64,000 nucleotides of DNA, taken from Isoetes taiwanensis (lineage: Eukaryota > Streptophyta > Lycopodiopsida > Isoetales > Isoetaceae). The number at the start of each line of letters is the position of its first letter. The first letter of the stretch is position 1. Below, in pieces: positions 10,899-21,078 of this stretch. The notes under the pieces are model-generated. The model made no database searches and was not told the DNA's origin. It saw only the letters and a program-made list of their open reading frames with translations. Both the position numbers and the translations under genes were made by a program. Location: the NCBI GenBank assembly GCA_021234155.1, contig JAJEKV010000014.1:5349563-5413562 (forward strand), written 5' to 3'.

Positions 10899-12437
10899 AT
10901 GCCAGATATGGCTCTTCCTTCCGACAGCTCCCTTTGTATAATGGAGGCCTTTAAGGCTTTAACCGGCAAAATCAAGCAGGTCTGTTCTTACTTTTGCTCT
11001 GTTAGACTCGAGCTTCTTATTGTAGTAATCAGATGATTTCATATGCATTTTTTGAAATACCAGGGGCGATTCTTTGTTCTTCACACGATGTCTGGTAGAA
11101 GGAGCAGGGCAGTCAGCTCCACCTTTTTTCCTCCGTGGGCTTGCAAGCAATGTGGATTGGGATCGATTTGGGTTTTCCTTTTACTCCGGGCAAGCAATGT
11201 GGATTGGGATCGATTTGGGTTTTTCTTTTACTCCGGTGGAGATTAATGGCCATCTCGGATGAATAATCTGCCGCCAGATTTCGCATTTCTTTAGCTTTCT
11301 GCTTGGTTTCTTTCTGCTTCATATTTCTCTGGCTCGGGCCATGACCAAGCTTCATTCTATGCCTTTTAAGTGTTACCTATGGCTAGGTTTTGGCAGTGAT
11401 TTGGTTCTCAGGTACTCCAGAATTCTGTTAAACTCAGTCGCATCGTTCCATTTTTAATGTTTTTTTCCGAGGTTTTTTTTCATATGCATGGGTTCTTCCA
11501 GTACTTTTGCGGCACTGTATACACATGGCTTTGCTTATGGAGATGGATTTTGCAGATGCTCTGGATTCGACGCGATTCTTTGCCTGTGGCATTTTTTGAG
11601 TGCCTAGGATCGTAGGTACTAAATTTATTGTTGGGCACCACTCCAGTTCTGCTTCAAGAAAAAGGGCGGCTGTTGTAGTCCATTGTGCAACGGCCATGTA
11701 GACTGTTTTTGTGCTAGAGTTTAACCCGAAAAGCTTCATTTTTGTTGCTCCAATAGGTGCGGATTTGTGAGCCGTGACCATAGCCAGAGTTCCGCCTCCA
11801 CCTATCTGTAGGTTGCCCTCTCCTGTAACGACGGTTAGAGTTGTTCTGTTGTGTTTCTATTCCATAGCTCTGTTTTGCTATAGATCTGGCGACCTCTACG
11901 GCAACAGCTTGGCAAGGATTTGAGTGTTTTGGGCATAGAGGCTTTGTCTTTCTTGGCAAGATTGTTTTCTTGACAAAAGCCTTAAAACGTTTTATCTTTG
12001 CTGTTAATTTGCAAGTTTTAGGCAGGGAACGCCACAGTGCCATCCTCTACTATGTCGCAGAAGACCCCATCCGTCCAGGTTAAGTAGCAGGTTTAAACTT
12101 ATTAACATGATTGCCGCTGTCACTGCATGGAATAATGCTGCTTCTGCAATTTGTTTCCTCGTCTTGGCCAGTATTTTGTAACAGCCTACATCGCTTCAAG
12201 GGAAGCCATTTGCCGGATTTCGTCTTCAAATCGGTGTAAATTTTGCTAAATTTGATGTAGAATCAAAGGTAAGAGCTGCATGTTTGAAGTAGATCCGTTG
12301 TGTCTGTTTCCCTTTTCCTGATGTCCTGAATCAAGCCCTGTTTCTAAGTTTGCAGGTAAATTTGCAGGCCTCTGTTCCAAACGGGTTCAATTTCAACTTT
12401 TTACTTTCAATCATTGCATTTGCTCTGGTATCTCACT
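10899..12437 (+). CDS. Possible multi-exon gene, structure unresolved
   Basis: Several short open segments are bordered by good splice signals. 10899-10979 begins with ATG, encodes SDSSLCIMEAFKALTGKIK and ends CAG/GT. A segment starting near 12029 and ending CAG/GT at about 12079 contains MSQKTPSVQ. It can join in phase 0 to a segment from about 12184 to 12269 encoding PTSLQGKPFAGFRLQIG and ending AAG/GTAAGA. A further open segment near 12370-12430 reads ASVPNGFNFNFLLSIIAFAL. I cannot connect the first segment to the later ones in one frame and do not recognise the product. It may be a real small gene, a non-coding transcript or a gene remnant carried in the surrounding repeat-bounded region. 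Confidence 0.25.
11144..11237. repeat. 47-bp tandem duplication
   Basis: Two nearly identical 47-bp units (beginning CAAGCAATGTGG) lie head to tail at 11144 and 11191. They differ at a single C/T position. Confidence 0.9.
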
Positions 12438-14709
12438 GATATTACACTTTGCCATAGCAAGTGATGCTTGCAGTGGGACTCTAAAATGGCATAGCAGTCT
12501 ATCAACTTGGTGGTTGAATACTATGTTGTTACAACCGACATTGGATTTGGAGCATAGTGGAGCATAGAGCAAGGTGAGGATTGTGAATGCTTTTTCATTT
12601 TCTTGCATTGTAAATGCTTTTCTAGTTGTTACAGTGTAAATGTTTTTAATTTAATGCATTTTCTGGTAATCAAGGCTTATATTTCTATCTTCTGGTTCAA
12701 AGCTACAATTCTCCTGAATTTGCTACCTTCAAATCTGGAAGTACATTTGGATTTGTGTGGCTTGTGTTTGTTTATATATCTCGGAGTTTTCCTTACCACT
12801 GTAATGCGATGGTTTCATTTTTATTCCCGAAGAATAGGCTCCATCAGCGGAGCAAGCCGTATTCAAGTAAGGTTTTGTTTCTGCCTTTACACAAAAGTGG
12901 TAGCTCAGCCTCTGTTATATTGCATGAGACAGGTTTTCTGATGACTAGGAAACATACATGTTTTGCTTTAGCAACAATAATTCCTGTCTTGCTAATTAAA
13001 TTAAACTTCCAATGACTGAGAATCAATGTCTGTATCATCACTGGGGAATTCATTTTTATGTAACGGAGATATAAATATTATATTGAATTGATTTTATGTG
13101 ACTCTACATAACCGTGCATGTGACTTTCTTGCATGCGCCATGGAAAGTATCAGTAGGAGGCCTTTAGTTGTCTCTTTCTTAGCATCCTTGTGGAAAAGGA
13201 TGATGTTGTTGAATGTAATGGTGATCAAATTTACCAGATACATTGAAAATGCATGAGCGTCAGAAATTGAAGTGCAGTTAGAGATGAGCTTAGAATTGTT
13301 TTTCAAAGTCTTTTGGATTTCACCGTGGGCTTCTCTAGTTTCCAAGTGATTTGGTGGGTGTTCTTTACCTACTTGGTTTTTGAAATGTTTCTTCTTACAT
13401 CTTAGGCTAAACCATTTTTGAAATGTTTCTTCTTACATCTCAGAAACCATTTCCTCCCACATAGGAGCAACTACATTTGAAATCCAGTTTGTCCAATTGA
13501 TTTAAAAGAATATTCTACTAATGCCACAAACAATAGATGTGAATCTTTTTGTGATGGAAAACTTATTTTCCCATGTTAGCACCAGTATAGGGTATTTCCC
13601 TAGCTTAATATCAATATGGGGTTTTTTTGTAGAAGTTGATTTGTAAATTAATCCGGCAATCCAGCATTCATAGTAGAATACATTTAGGATGCATTTGTAA
13701 ATACAATGCATTCACAGAGATGCACAAAGAATAATACACCACAAATAACCACACAGAATATGGGTTCTATGCGATGGCTTTTTCAATAAGGCAACTCCTC
13801 AAAATTTTTTTCTAGCTTCTCATGTTAATTACCCATTATCGTTACACACTTCGAGAATGCCAAAGTGTTATGAATAGATAAACTACCATTGTCTTAAAGC
13901 AATGACTAATATCCTAAACTCTACATACTCCATTACCCTTTCTAAAGCTTGTGCAGTAATGGTGTGCTTGGAGTAAGATGCCATGAAACTATCCTTTATA
14001 AGTGTACAATGTGTAGAATAATTTAAGAATTTGGTGACAATACTGCCAATAACTTCTTTGACCATGTGCTCCCTTGATTGTTGGTAGTAAAAAGACCACA
14101 GCCCTTAACTTAGAATCTTATACAATCTCTCAGGAATATTGGGCAGTCTTAATAGAATGTTGGTAAATGTAGAAATCTTATAGAAATTTAAAAAATTTAT
14201 ACTTCCCAATATATGTACATTCGATTTCATACACTCCCTCATAGTACAAAGACTTGTATATATTTATGTATATATATATGCAGTCCAGAGGTAAAGTATA
14301 TATCGTGTAAAATCTTTTGGGGTCTTTCTTACTCGCCAAAGGGTTTGGCAACTGAAAACTACTAAAGTAACACACATAAGGGATAATTTTACACACTTTT
14401 CTTAGTTTTTTAGTCTAAAAAGTTCTAAAACGGTTCTAAAATTTCTGAGCTTGTAATGCAATGTTAGAGCATAAAGTAGTCGAATGATGTTGTTATTTCT
14501 ACTTTTTTTTCTCTACATACATGCGAACTTCACTTCAGGCAGCTAAAAAATTGCTACTAAAGGCAAAGAACTCCAAAATATTATGGTGACACGGGTGTTT
14601 GACTAGAAGGAAACCACGTGGTTTATCCAGAGGGGAGCGAGGAGTAGCAACCCCTCAGAAGTTTACCTATTTATTTACAAAATATTTAGGAAAGGGTAAA
14701 GGCGAATAA
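12438..14709. other. AT-rich non-coding stretch
   Basis: No supported gene. A 35-bp phrase with TTTTTGAAATGTTTCTTCTTA occurs twice at about 13377-13440. Open frames here lack any recognisable motif. Confidence 0.5.
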
Positions 14710-14883
14710 TACTTCAATTGTCGGAGAAATGTGCATGGTGCCCAATCGCTTTCTGATGACGTAATTGTGATGAATATGCTCAACATTGCTAAGGAGATTG
14801 ACTATCTCCCCGAGCATCACCATGTTGTAGATTGGTATGTGCGTTCAAAATACATCTCCGAGAATAAAAAGGAGGGCATGTAA
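14710..14883 (+). pseudogene. Unidentified coding remnant inside the candidate DNA element
   Basis: A 57-codon frame beginning YFNCRRNVHGAQ and ending ...YISENKKEGM, then TAA, has protein-like composition: acidic and basic residues balanced, a DDVIVMNMLN helix and a HHHVVDWYV segment. A stop directly precedes it in frame. It sits about 550 bp inside the right inverted repeat. I do not recognise the family. It may be the C-terminus of a transposon-encoded protein. Confidence 0.3.
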
Positions 14884-14919
14884 TCGCATGGCTTCATTAC
14901 TTCAACTTTTTGTATCCTC

Positions 14920-14935
14920 GGTATAAATTTATACC
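14920..14935. repeat. Isolated copy of the 16-bp palindrome
   Basis: An exact copy of the palindrome clustered at 9.9-10.3 kb, flanked by C and G so that 18 bases are symmetrical. Confidence 0.95.
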
Positions 14936-16007
14936 GCATCATCAACTAAAACTTCACTTAACTACAAAATATCGTGGATGTATTGGTAATTGTAATACTA
15001 TGTGATGCAAAACAATGGTTTGTCATTCACGGTTTGTTCAAGCGCCTCCCAATGTGTTTTAAGGTCCATTGGGATGTTCAAAAAAAATGGTTGTGAAATA
15101 ACAAATTTCTGTCTTTCTAAAAAACAACTAATATAAAAATTTTCGTGGACAAGGTACAAAAGCATCTAATTTCTTCATACTGATTTGCCCCATAGTAAAT
15201 CTTTGAATTTCATTGTAGTTCTTTCCCCCTCTACAATGGGATTTTGTGTGTGTGTGTGTTTTTCCTTAATATTAAATCTTCTTAAAATGTCTGTTTTCAC
15301 GAGCAGTTTTATAAATCTTTGGACTAAAGGTAATAAAAAGGCCCTTTTTAGAGGGATTTCAGAATTTTATAAATTTTCAGAAGGAATCTTTAAACGCACT
15401 TCTTAAATAAGTGCGTTTCATTTTAAACCTTTTTTTTTCTATATGTATACTAGGGGTCATCAAAATGGGCTCAAATGGGAGATCAAGCAGTATGGATTAG
15501 CATAGAACCCCAGTAACTTGGCTCCAAGAACAAATTGTGGTTTTCCAAAACGCCGCCAATCCCTTAAATACGATGACTAAGGCTAAGATTAGCATGAAAA
15601 AGGCATGTGGGTCTTTATTCCAGCTCAAATCGAGCTTCCTATGATTAGATCCAACTCTTTTTGTCGGATCCGGCCGCCTGATACAGGCCACGATGCCACA
15701 GGGATCATTTTTCCCTTTAAACACCTCACCCAATGAGGTGATGCCATGCAAGACCCCTTTAAGCAATGCTTTTAACATTTTAAAGTTCTAACTTTAATGT
15801 TTTATAAATTTGCCAAGTTAACCTACAAAACAAATGCCATTTAAAATTACCCAACATCACCCCTAGGCAGTAACTGGCTCTTGGAACGTTCCCAGGCCAC
15901 CCAGTGGCACTTCGAAGGCCAACTTTCAGTCCCAAGGTCTGCAAGCGCGACTTGCCCTTGGGCCGTAACAATTTCCTCCCCTCCCCTTAGGATCTTGTCC
16001 TCAAGGT

Positions 16008-16370
16008 CTAGAGTTTCAAATGAGGAAAATGTTGCACAAACTCATCCGTCTCCCAAGTGGCATCCGTGGGAGACTGGCCTCTCCACAAGACCAGATATTC
16101 ACGAATATCTCTATTGCGCAAGTGCCGAACATGAGCATCTAGAATCCATTCGGGTGTTACAGGGGAGTTCAACACTAGCGGTATACTCTCAGGACTAACC
16201 ACATTGTCCGTATGTAATATAGCTCGCTTAAGCTGGCTTAAGTAAAATACAGGATGGATCCCAATATCCGATGATAACGCCAACTCATATGCTGTGGTAC
16301 CTAACCTTTTAACAATCTTAAAAGGTCCAGCATATCTCGGGGTTAACTTAGGCACTTGCCCCTTAAACAA
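16008..16370 (-). pseudogene. Integrase tail and chromodomain of the gypsy element
   Basis: The frame starts with KLTPRYAGPFKIVKRLG, the usual post-core segment of gypsy integrases, and PVFYLSQLKRAI. It ends in a chromodomain with EYLVLWRGQSPTDATWE. Chromodomains of this type target integration to heterochromatin by binding methylated histone H3. The frame is intact over about 120 residues. Confidence 0.85.
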
Positions 16371-16374
16371 TGGT

Positions 16375-17289
16375 TTAAGGGTGTTGATTCGTAATGATTA
16401 AGGATACACAATTTTTAAAAAGACAGTCACCCTCCTCATAGGTAACATCATGCCTACGCTTATTAGCATAAATTTGAGCATGATCTTGCGCTCTACGCAA
16501 GTTTTGTCGACATTGAAACAAAATTGCATTCATGTCATCCAACATATTCACGGCGGCATTCGTCTTTAGATACTTATGCATATCGGCGTAAGTTCTGGGA
16601 TTTCGCTCCATCATCGCAACAAAGGGAATCATCTTAATCCCCGTATGATGGCTGTTGTTATATGCAAACTCTAAGTAAGGCAAATACTCCTCCCAACGAG
16701 TTTGGCTTTCATGGACAAAACATTCAGTATATCTTCCAAGATCATGTTGATTCGCTCAGTTTGGCCATCCGTTTATGGGTGGTTACCACTGCTCATTCTT
16801 AATCGTACCTTGAGACCTTTCATAAGGTCCTTCCAAAAGGTCCTTCCAAAAGTGACCTGTAAACTTGGTATTCCTATCACTTATGATAGATAAAGGCAAA
16901 CTAAAAATAGGGAAAACATATCTCATATATGCAGTTGCTACATCTAAACTGGTAGCATCCACCTTTAAGGCCACAAATTTGGCGTACTTACTTAGACAAT
17001 CAACAATTACCCACACCTGAGTGTTTTGCCTTATGGATCTAGGCAAAGCGGCTATAAAGTCCATACTTATACACTCCCATCTTCGCAATGGTATAGGTAA
17101 AGGTTGCAATAGTCCCGAGGTATGGCCGTGGTCAGCTTTAATGGCTTGACACGTCAAACAATGCGAAACCAAGTCCCTGACTTGTTCCTTCATGTCTGGC
17201 CAAAAGTAGTGGTGCTTGACCAACTCATAGGTCTTCCAGTCACCCCCATGCCTAGCTTGTGGGGTTTCATGATGGTCACTCAATATCAA
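16375..17289 (-). pseudogene. Gypsy integrase core
   Basis: The zinc-binding region ends HCLTCQAIK. The catalytic core shows MDFIAALP (first Asp) and IISDRNTKFTGHFW (second Asp). A frameshift near 16790-16700 separates this from LEFAYNNSHHTGIKMIPF in the lower block, and the catalytic Glu region lies around that break. The C-terminal part runs into the chromodomain across one more break at 16370-16380. Confidence 0.8.
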
Positions 17290-17599
17290 ATCTCAAAGAT
17301 TAGCATGCAATGGTACATAAACCCTTGCCTTATAAAAGTACAACCCATCCTGTTCAGTCCACCAATCCCCAGGATTGGTTGCTGTGGGTTATTGCTTATC
17401 TTCTTGATATGCCTCTTTAATCCTTTAAAAGAGATCATTCGCCCCTACCATCACAGTATTCAAATGCTTAATCCTGGATAAGGCATTTGCAACTGGATTA
17501 CTCTTTCCGGGAGTATGTTACATACTAAAATGGAACTCATGCAAAAAGTCAAGCCACCTAGCTTGCCTAAGGCTAATCTCAGCTTGGCTTTGCAAAAAT

Positions 17600-17935
17600 C
17601 TCAAGGGTTTATGGTCAGTATATACCACAAACTTACGCGACTCTTTACTGTACATCTCAAGTAGTGCCACCACGTCTTCAATGCATGAACTATAGCCAAT
17701 AGTTCTTGCTCATATGTTGCATAATTTTGTTCCGCTTGATTAAGCTTACAACTTTCATATGCAATAATACAATCTTGTTGCATAAGCACAACTCCCAGAG
17801 CTTGCCCACAAGCATCCTTGTATACCTCAAACGACTTATAGGTCAGGTACCTTTAGTACTAAACTACTCACCAAAAGACTTTTGATCCTTTCAAAGGCCT
17901 CTTGTTGAGCTGGCCCCCAAGGATGAAGCTAGTTT
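17600..17935 (-). pseudogene. RT thumb and RNase H remnant of the gypsy element
   Basis: HPWGPAQQEAFERIKSLLV marks the end of RT. The RNase H that follows includes ACGQALGVVLMQQD and NYATYEQELLAIVHALKTWW. There is a stop after KVPDL. The RT palm with its YxDD motif is missing: only about 170 bases of unrelated AT-rich sequence separate this block from the protease. Confidence 0.8.
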
Positions 17936-18104
17936 GCATTCGGTTGTTCTACAAAGTGAACTACATGTTTTTACACATATATCATCATTATATACATATA
18001 TTCCAAAAACTTGGTTATTATTCACTCTAAAAGCAGCTTTGGCCTGAGTGGTCGATAACAATTTTCCGGATCGTACATAAGGTGATCGTTGTATACTAAC
18101 AGAT

Positions 18105-18539
18105 TTAGAGTCCTCTAACTAAAGTTAATACATGGGATGCCCAGTCAATGAGCAGATGTGCAGTTTGAAGCCACTTTATTCCCAAAATGGCATCATAACG
18201 TTTTAAATTGAACAAGTCAACATCAATTTTAAGCTGTACTGCTCTAGGTGAACTTCTATCCTGAAGTATCAAGTCCACGCCTTGCGCTCGTTGATTCTTG
18301 CGCTGAACTTGAAGCCCCGCCTCTCCTGCAACCACATATAGAGTCACTTTCGTCAGCTCAAGGCCTAGCTCCATTACTAAGTCTACAGACAAAAAATTGT
18401 CAGTGCTTGCAGAATCAATAAGAACACCTACATTTTTTTCTCTGATTCTACCTAGAACACGAATAACTTTACCAAAAAAAACTTTAGGAGAAACATTTAC
18501 CATGCTTTCATCCCTTATGATAGCAGACATCATCTTCAC
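18105..18539 (-). pseudogene. Gypsy aspartic protease
   Basis: A retropepsin-like frame with VLIDSASTDNFLS, where the usual active-site triplet DSG/DTG reads DSA, then DAILGIKWLQT near the C-terminal part of the domain. It follows the gag zinc knuckle after a stop codon. Confidence 0.7.
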
Positions 18540-18589
18540 GCCCTCACCATCCTATGGTGTTTTGGCAGTTGCAGCTACTGCTTTCTTTG

Positions 18590-19972
18590 GCTTTTGCGGC
18601 TTAGGACATTCCCTCGCGTAATGACCCATGCCCTGGCAATTATAACACTTTATAGCTGCCTTTTTCTGACTAGAATCTTTAGATTGCCCTGTAGCCTTTT
18701 TGTTTGACTAATTCCGTTTTCTCTTCTTAGCAGATGATGCTCCATCCGTAAAATTTTCAGTTCGTTTCGACTTTCAATCAAAACTTTTCTTGATCTTATG
18801 AGGTTCCTCATGACCAACTAATTTTTTTGCAAGCTCAACTGCTTCTTCGAAGCCTTTGGGTTATGCTTGCAAGAGGTGTGTCTTAATACTGATTTCCTCT
18901 AGACTGTTCACAAAGTGGTCCATCCTCATTTGAGGAGTAAGCTCGGGAAGTCTCGCAAACAACCTTCGGAGCTTACTAACATATTCCTGTAAAGTCCCGA
19001 ATCGACTCCTGAGTGATATCAGTGCATGATGACTACCAAAATGAAGCGATACTCATCTTTAAATTGTTTACAAAAATCGGTCCAAGACCAAAAGGTCTTT
19101 CCGCTGTCAGTGTGAATAGCCCACCATGAAGCAACATCACCTTTTAGTTTAAGAGAAGCATGCAACACCTTTGATGTATCGCCTTTCTTAGTAGCCGCAT
19201 AATATAACTTTATGCGACCTAACCAGAGCATAGCATCCTCTGACGTACTAGTTCCATCGAATTCGGGCATCTTCATCTTCTCAAGAGACTTGATCTCCTC
19301 CTCAGAAAGTCCATTCAAGATCTCCTCAGAAGACTCACCAACAGTTGGGTTTGCCGTATTTGGCACGGTGCGACCAACCCCAAGTGGTGCACTCATACGC
19401 GCTCGTCCCCTAGCAGTACTCCGTACCGTTTGGGTTGAAGGGTTGTTGCCAACACTTCTAGAATTCTGCATGAACCGTTCAAGGGACTCCTTAAAGCGTT
19501 GCTCCCGAACAATGCTCTCAAGAATCTACTGGTTCATTTGCCTTTGCATGTTATCCAGGGTTTTAACAATCAGAGATTGCTCATCCTGGGAACCCTCTTG
19601 TGTAGCAGTAACTACTATTGCAGTCGTCAGTATTGGTGTTGTAGGAATACTGCTCCCAGAGCCTACTCCACTAGTAACACCACCTTCCCTACTAGCTGCT
19701 AAGTCTCTTTGTGGAACTGAAATACCCCTAGGGCGTTCGGTTCTAATAGTAGGCGGTACATTAATTGTAGTTTCCATAGGTACTGGATTAACTGGAGTTA
19801 TAGGAGGTTCTGATAACTCTGCACTGGGTCGTGCCTGCGATAACATCTCAACGTCAAATACAGGCAGATCCTCCAGGTGGATATCCTGGAGTGCTGGTAT
19901 AATACCATCGGTCAATGCTACAACTGGCAGACCATCAATTGGTTGCGCCATTCCTTGCATTGGATCATCCAT
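18590..19972 (-). pseudogene. Gypsy gag
   Basis: Starts ATG at 19972. An in-frame TAG after MNQ splits the N-terminal part from a typical gag domain (MPEFDGTSTSEDAMLWL, then LKLKGDVASWWA, WTDFCKQF). A frameshift after DEYRF follows, and the capsid end (QEYVSKLRRLFARLPELT) continues with two more stops. It ends with a zinc knuckle CYNCQGMGHYAREC at 18649-18606. Confidence 0.8.
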
Positions 19973-20457
19973 GGCTCAGAACCATGCTCTGATACCAAAT
20001 TGGCACAACCTACAAGAAGTAGGGTCAATTGTGCTACCTAGAACTCCCAGAGTTCCCCTTAACGTTAAGTTCCCGGAACTTCCCACGCACAATCACAACT
20101 AACCCCAGGGCTAGCTTGAAGCTTAGCTTCAACAAATTCTAACACTAGAATCGATATTGCAGTAGCAATATTGCTCAAGAAGAGCCCAAACGCTCCAACA
20201 ATGGAACAAACTCCAAACGCCAACACTAGACTTTGGAGTAACTCAACTGGCGACTTATTTGGTCATAGAGCCAAAGGAAGCCTAATTGTTTTTCCACTAG
20301 TCTGTAAAATGTGGTATCTCTCACTGCAAGCTAACATAATCAAGCTGATATTTAAACATATGGCCTATTTGTATTCAAACTAAAGTTCTTATGCCGTAAT
20401 ATGTGAAGGTTGGATTAGCACCTATATGAGGTGGCGTCTTGAATTGACATGCAAAGG

Positions 20458-20529
20458 ACATTCTTATTTCAACTTTGATCTTCCAATGCATGTACATTCT
20501 TATTTCAACTTTGATCTTCCAATGCATGT
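20458..20529. repeat. 36-bp perfect tandem duplication
   Basis: Two 36-bp units starting ACATTCTTATTTC at 20458 and 20494. Confidence 0.9.
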
Positions 20530-20749
20530 GCTTGGTTAAAACGCATGTGCTTGGTGGAGCTACATTCTTTGTCATGTAGGTACGATGATATTCTTATTCT
20601 TTTGAGCTCCACAGTTTCTGCAACTATTGTCACTCCATGCATTAGAAGTAAATCCATCAATGTCTATATAATGAAATGGTTGCTATATGTAAATTGTCAT
20701 GCCTGTGTATTTGGAATAACCACTTTGAATCATTTTATTTTGCAGGACC

Positions 20750-20869
20750 AGTCTCATTGGCCTCAGATACATGTTCACCTTTTCTGGGCTATATTAAAGA
20801 AGACAGCCATAGTCTCATTGGCCTCAGATGTTCACCTTTTCTAGGCTATATTAAAGAAGACAGACATAG
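20750..20869. repeat. ~60-bp tandem duplication
   Basis: AGTCTCATTGGCCTCAGAT begins units at 20750 and 20811. The second lacks ACAT and has two further changes. Confidence 0.9.
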
Positions 20870-21078
20870 TGTTCCTCTGTACGTTCAAGTTGCATTGAAC
20901 GTTTTTGCAGATTTTAACCCATATGCAGTATCTCATTTGCATTCAGCTTAAGCACAATGATGATGCACTTTAAGTATAGAACATATTGCTACGATGGAAT
21001 GCATATGGGCTACATGGCTCAAGGTAAATGACAATGGTAGTACCTGTGAGTGACGAACATGCCTTAATCAAGAACAAT

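Larger units (their letters stand above)
9321..15428. mobile_element. Candidate DNA element bounded by ~90-bp inverted repeats
   Basis: The left end (9321-9411) and the reverse complement of the right end (15333-15428) share GTTTAAAATGAAACGCACT, then ATTT, a GATTCC core and an AAAAAGG(T/G)CC(C/T)TTTT block in the same order. The two arms face inward, 6.1 kb apart. A 16-bp palindrome is clustered about 560 bp inside the left arm and occurs once about 490 bp inside the right arm. A coding remnant lies at 14710-14883. I could not define target-site duplications. The arms could also be two independent insertions of one short repeat. Confidence 0.4.
15500..20003 (-). mobile_element. Ty3/gypsy chromovirus, internally deleted
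   Basis: Reading the minus strand, the order is primer-binding site (19997-19986, TGGTATCAGAGC, complementary to the initiator-Met tRNA end), gag, protease, remnant RT/RNase H, integrase, chromodomain, and a purine tract (15990-15971). The 3' LTR should then begin TGTTACGGCC at 15970. I could not align a matching 5' LTR beyond 20003, so LTR limits are unresolved and the outer coordinates are approximate. The chromodomain places it with the chromoviruses. Many stops and a deletion between protease and RNase H show it is dead. Confidence 0.8.
20004..21078. other. Probable LTR remnant and intergenic DNA
   Basis: The part next to the primer-binding site should be the gypsy 5' LTR, although no LTR pair could be aligned. 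The remainder holds two short tandem duplications listed separately and the downstream side of the PPR gene. No coding region is supported. Confidence 0.4.

Noticed and set aside
15497-15778. 93-codon minus-strand ORF
   Set aside because: Located where the gypsy 3' LTR should be; no protein family features, so treated as LTR sequence.
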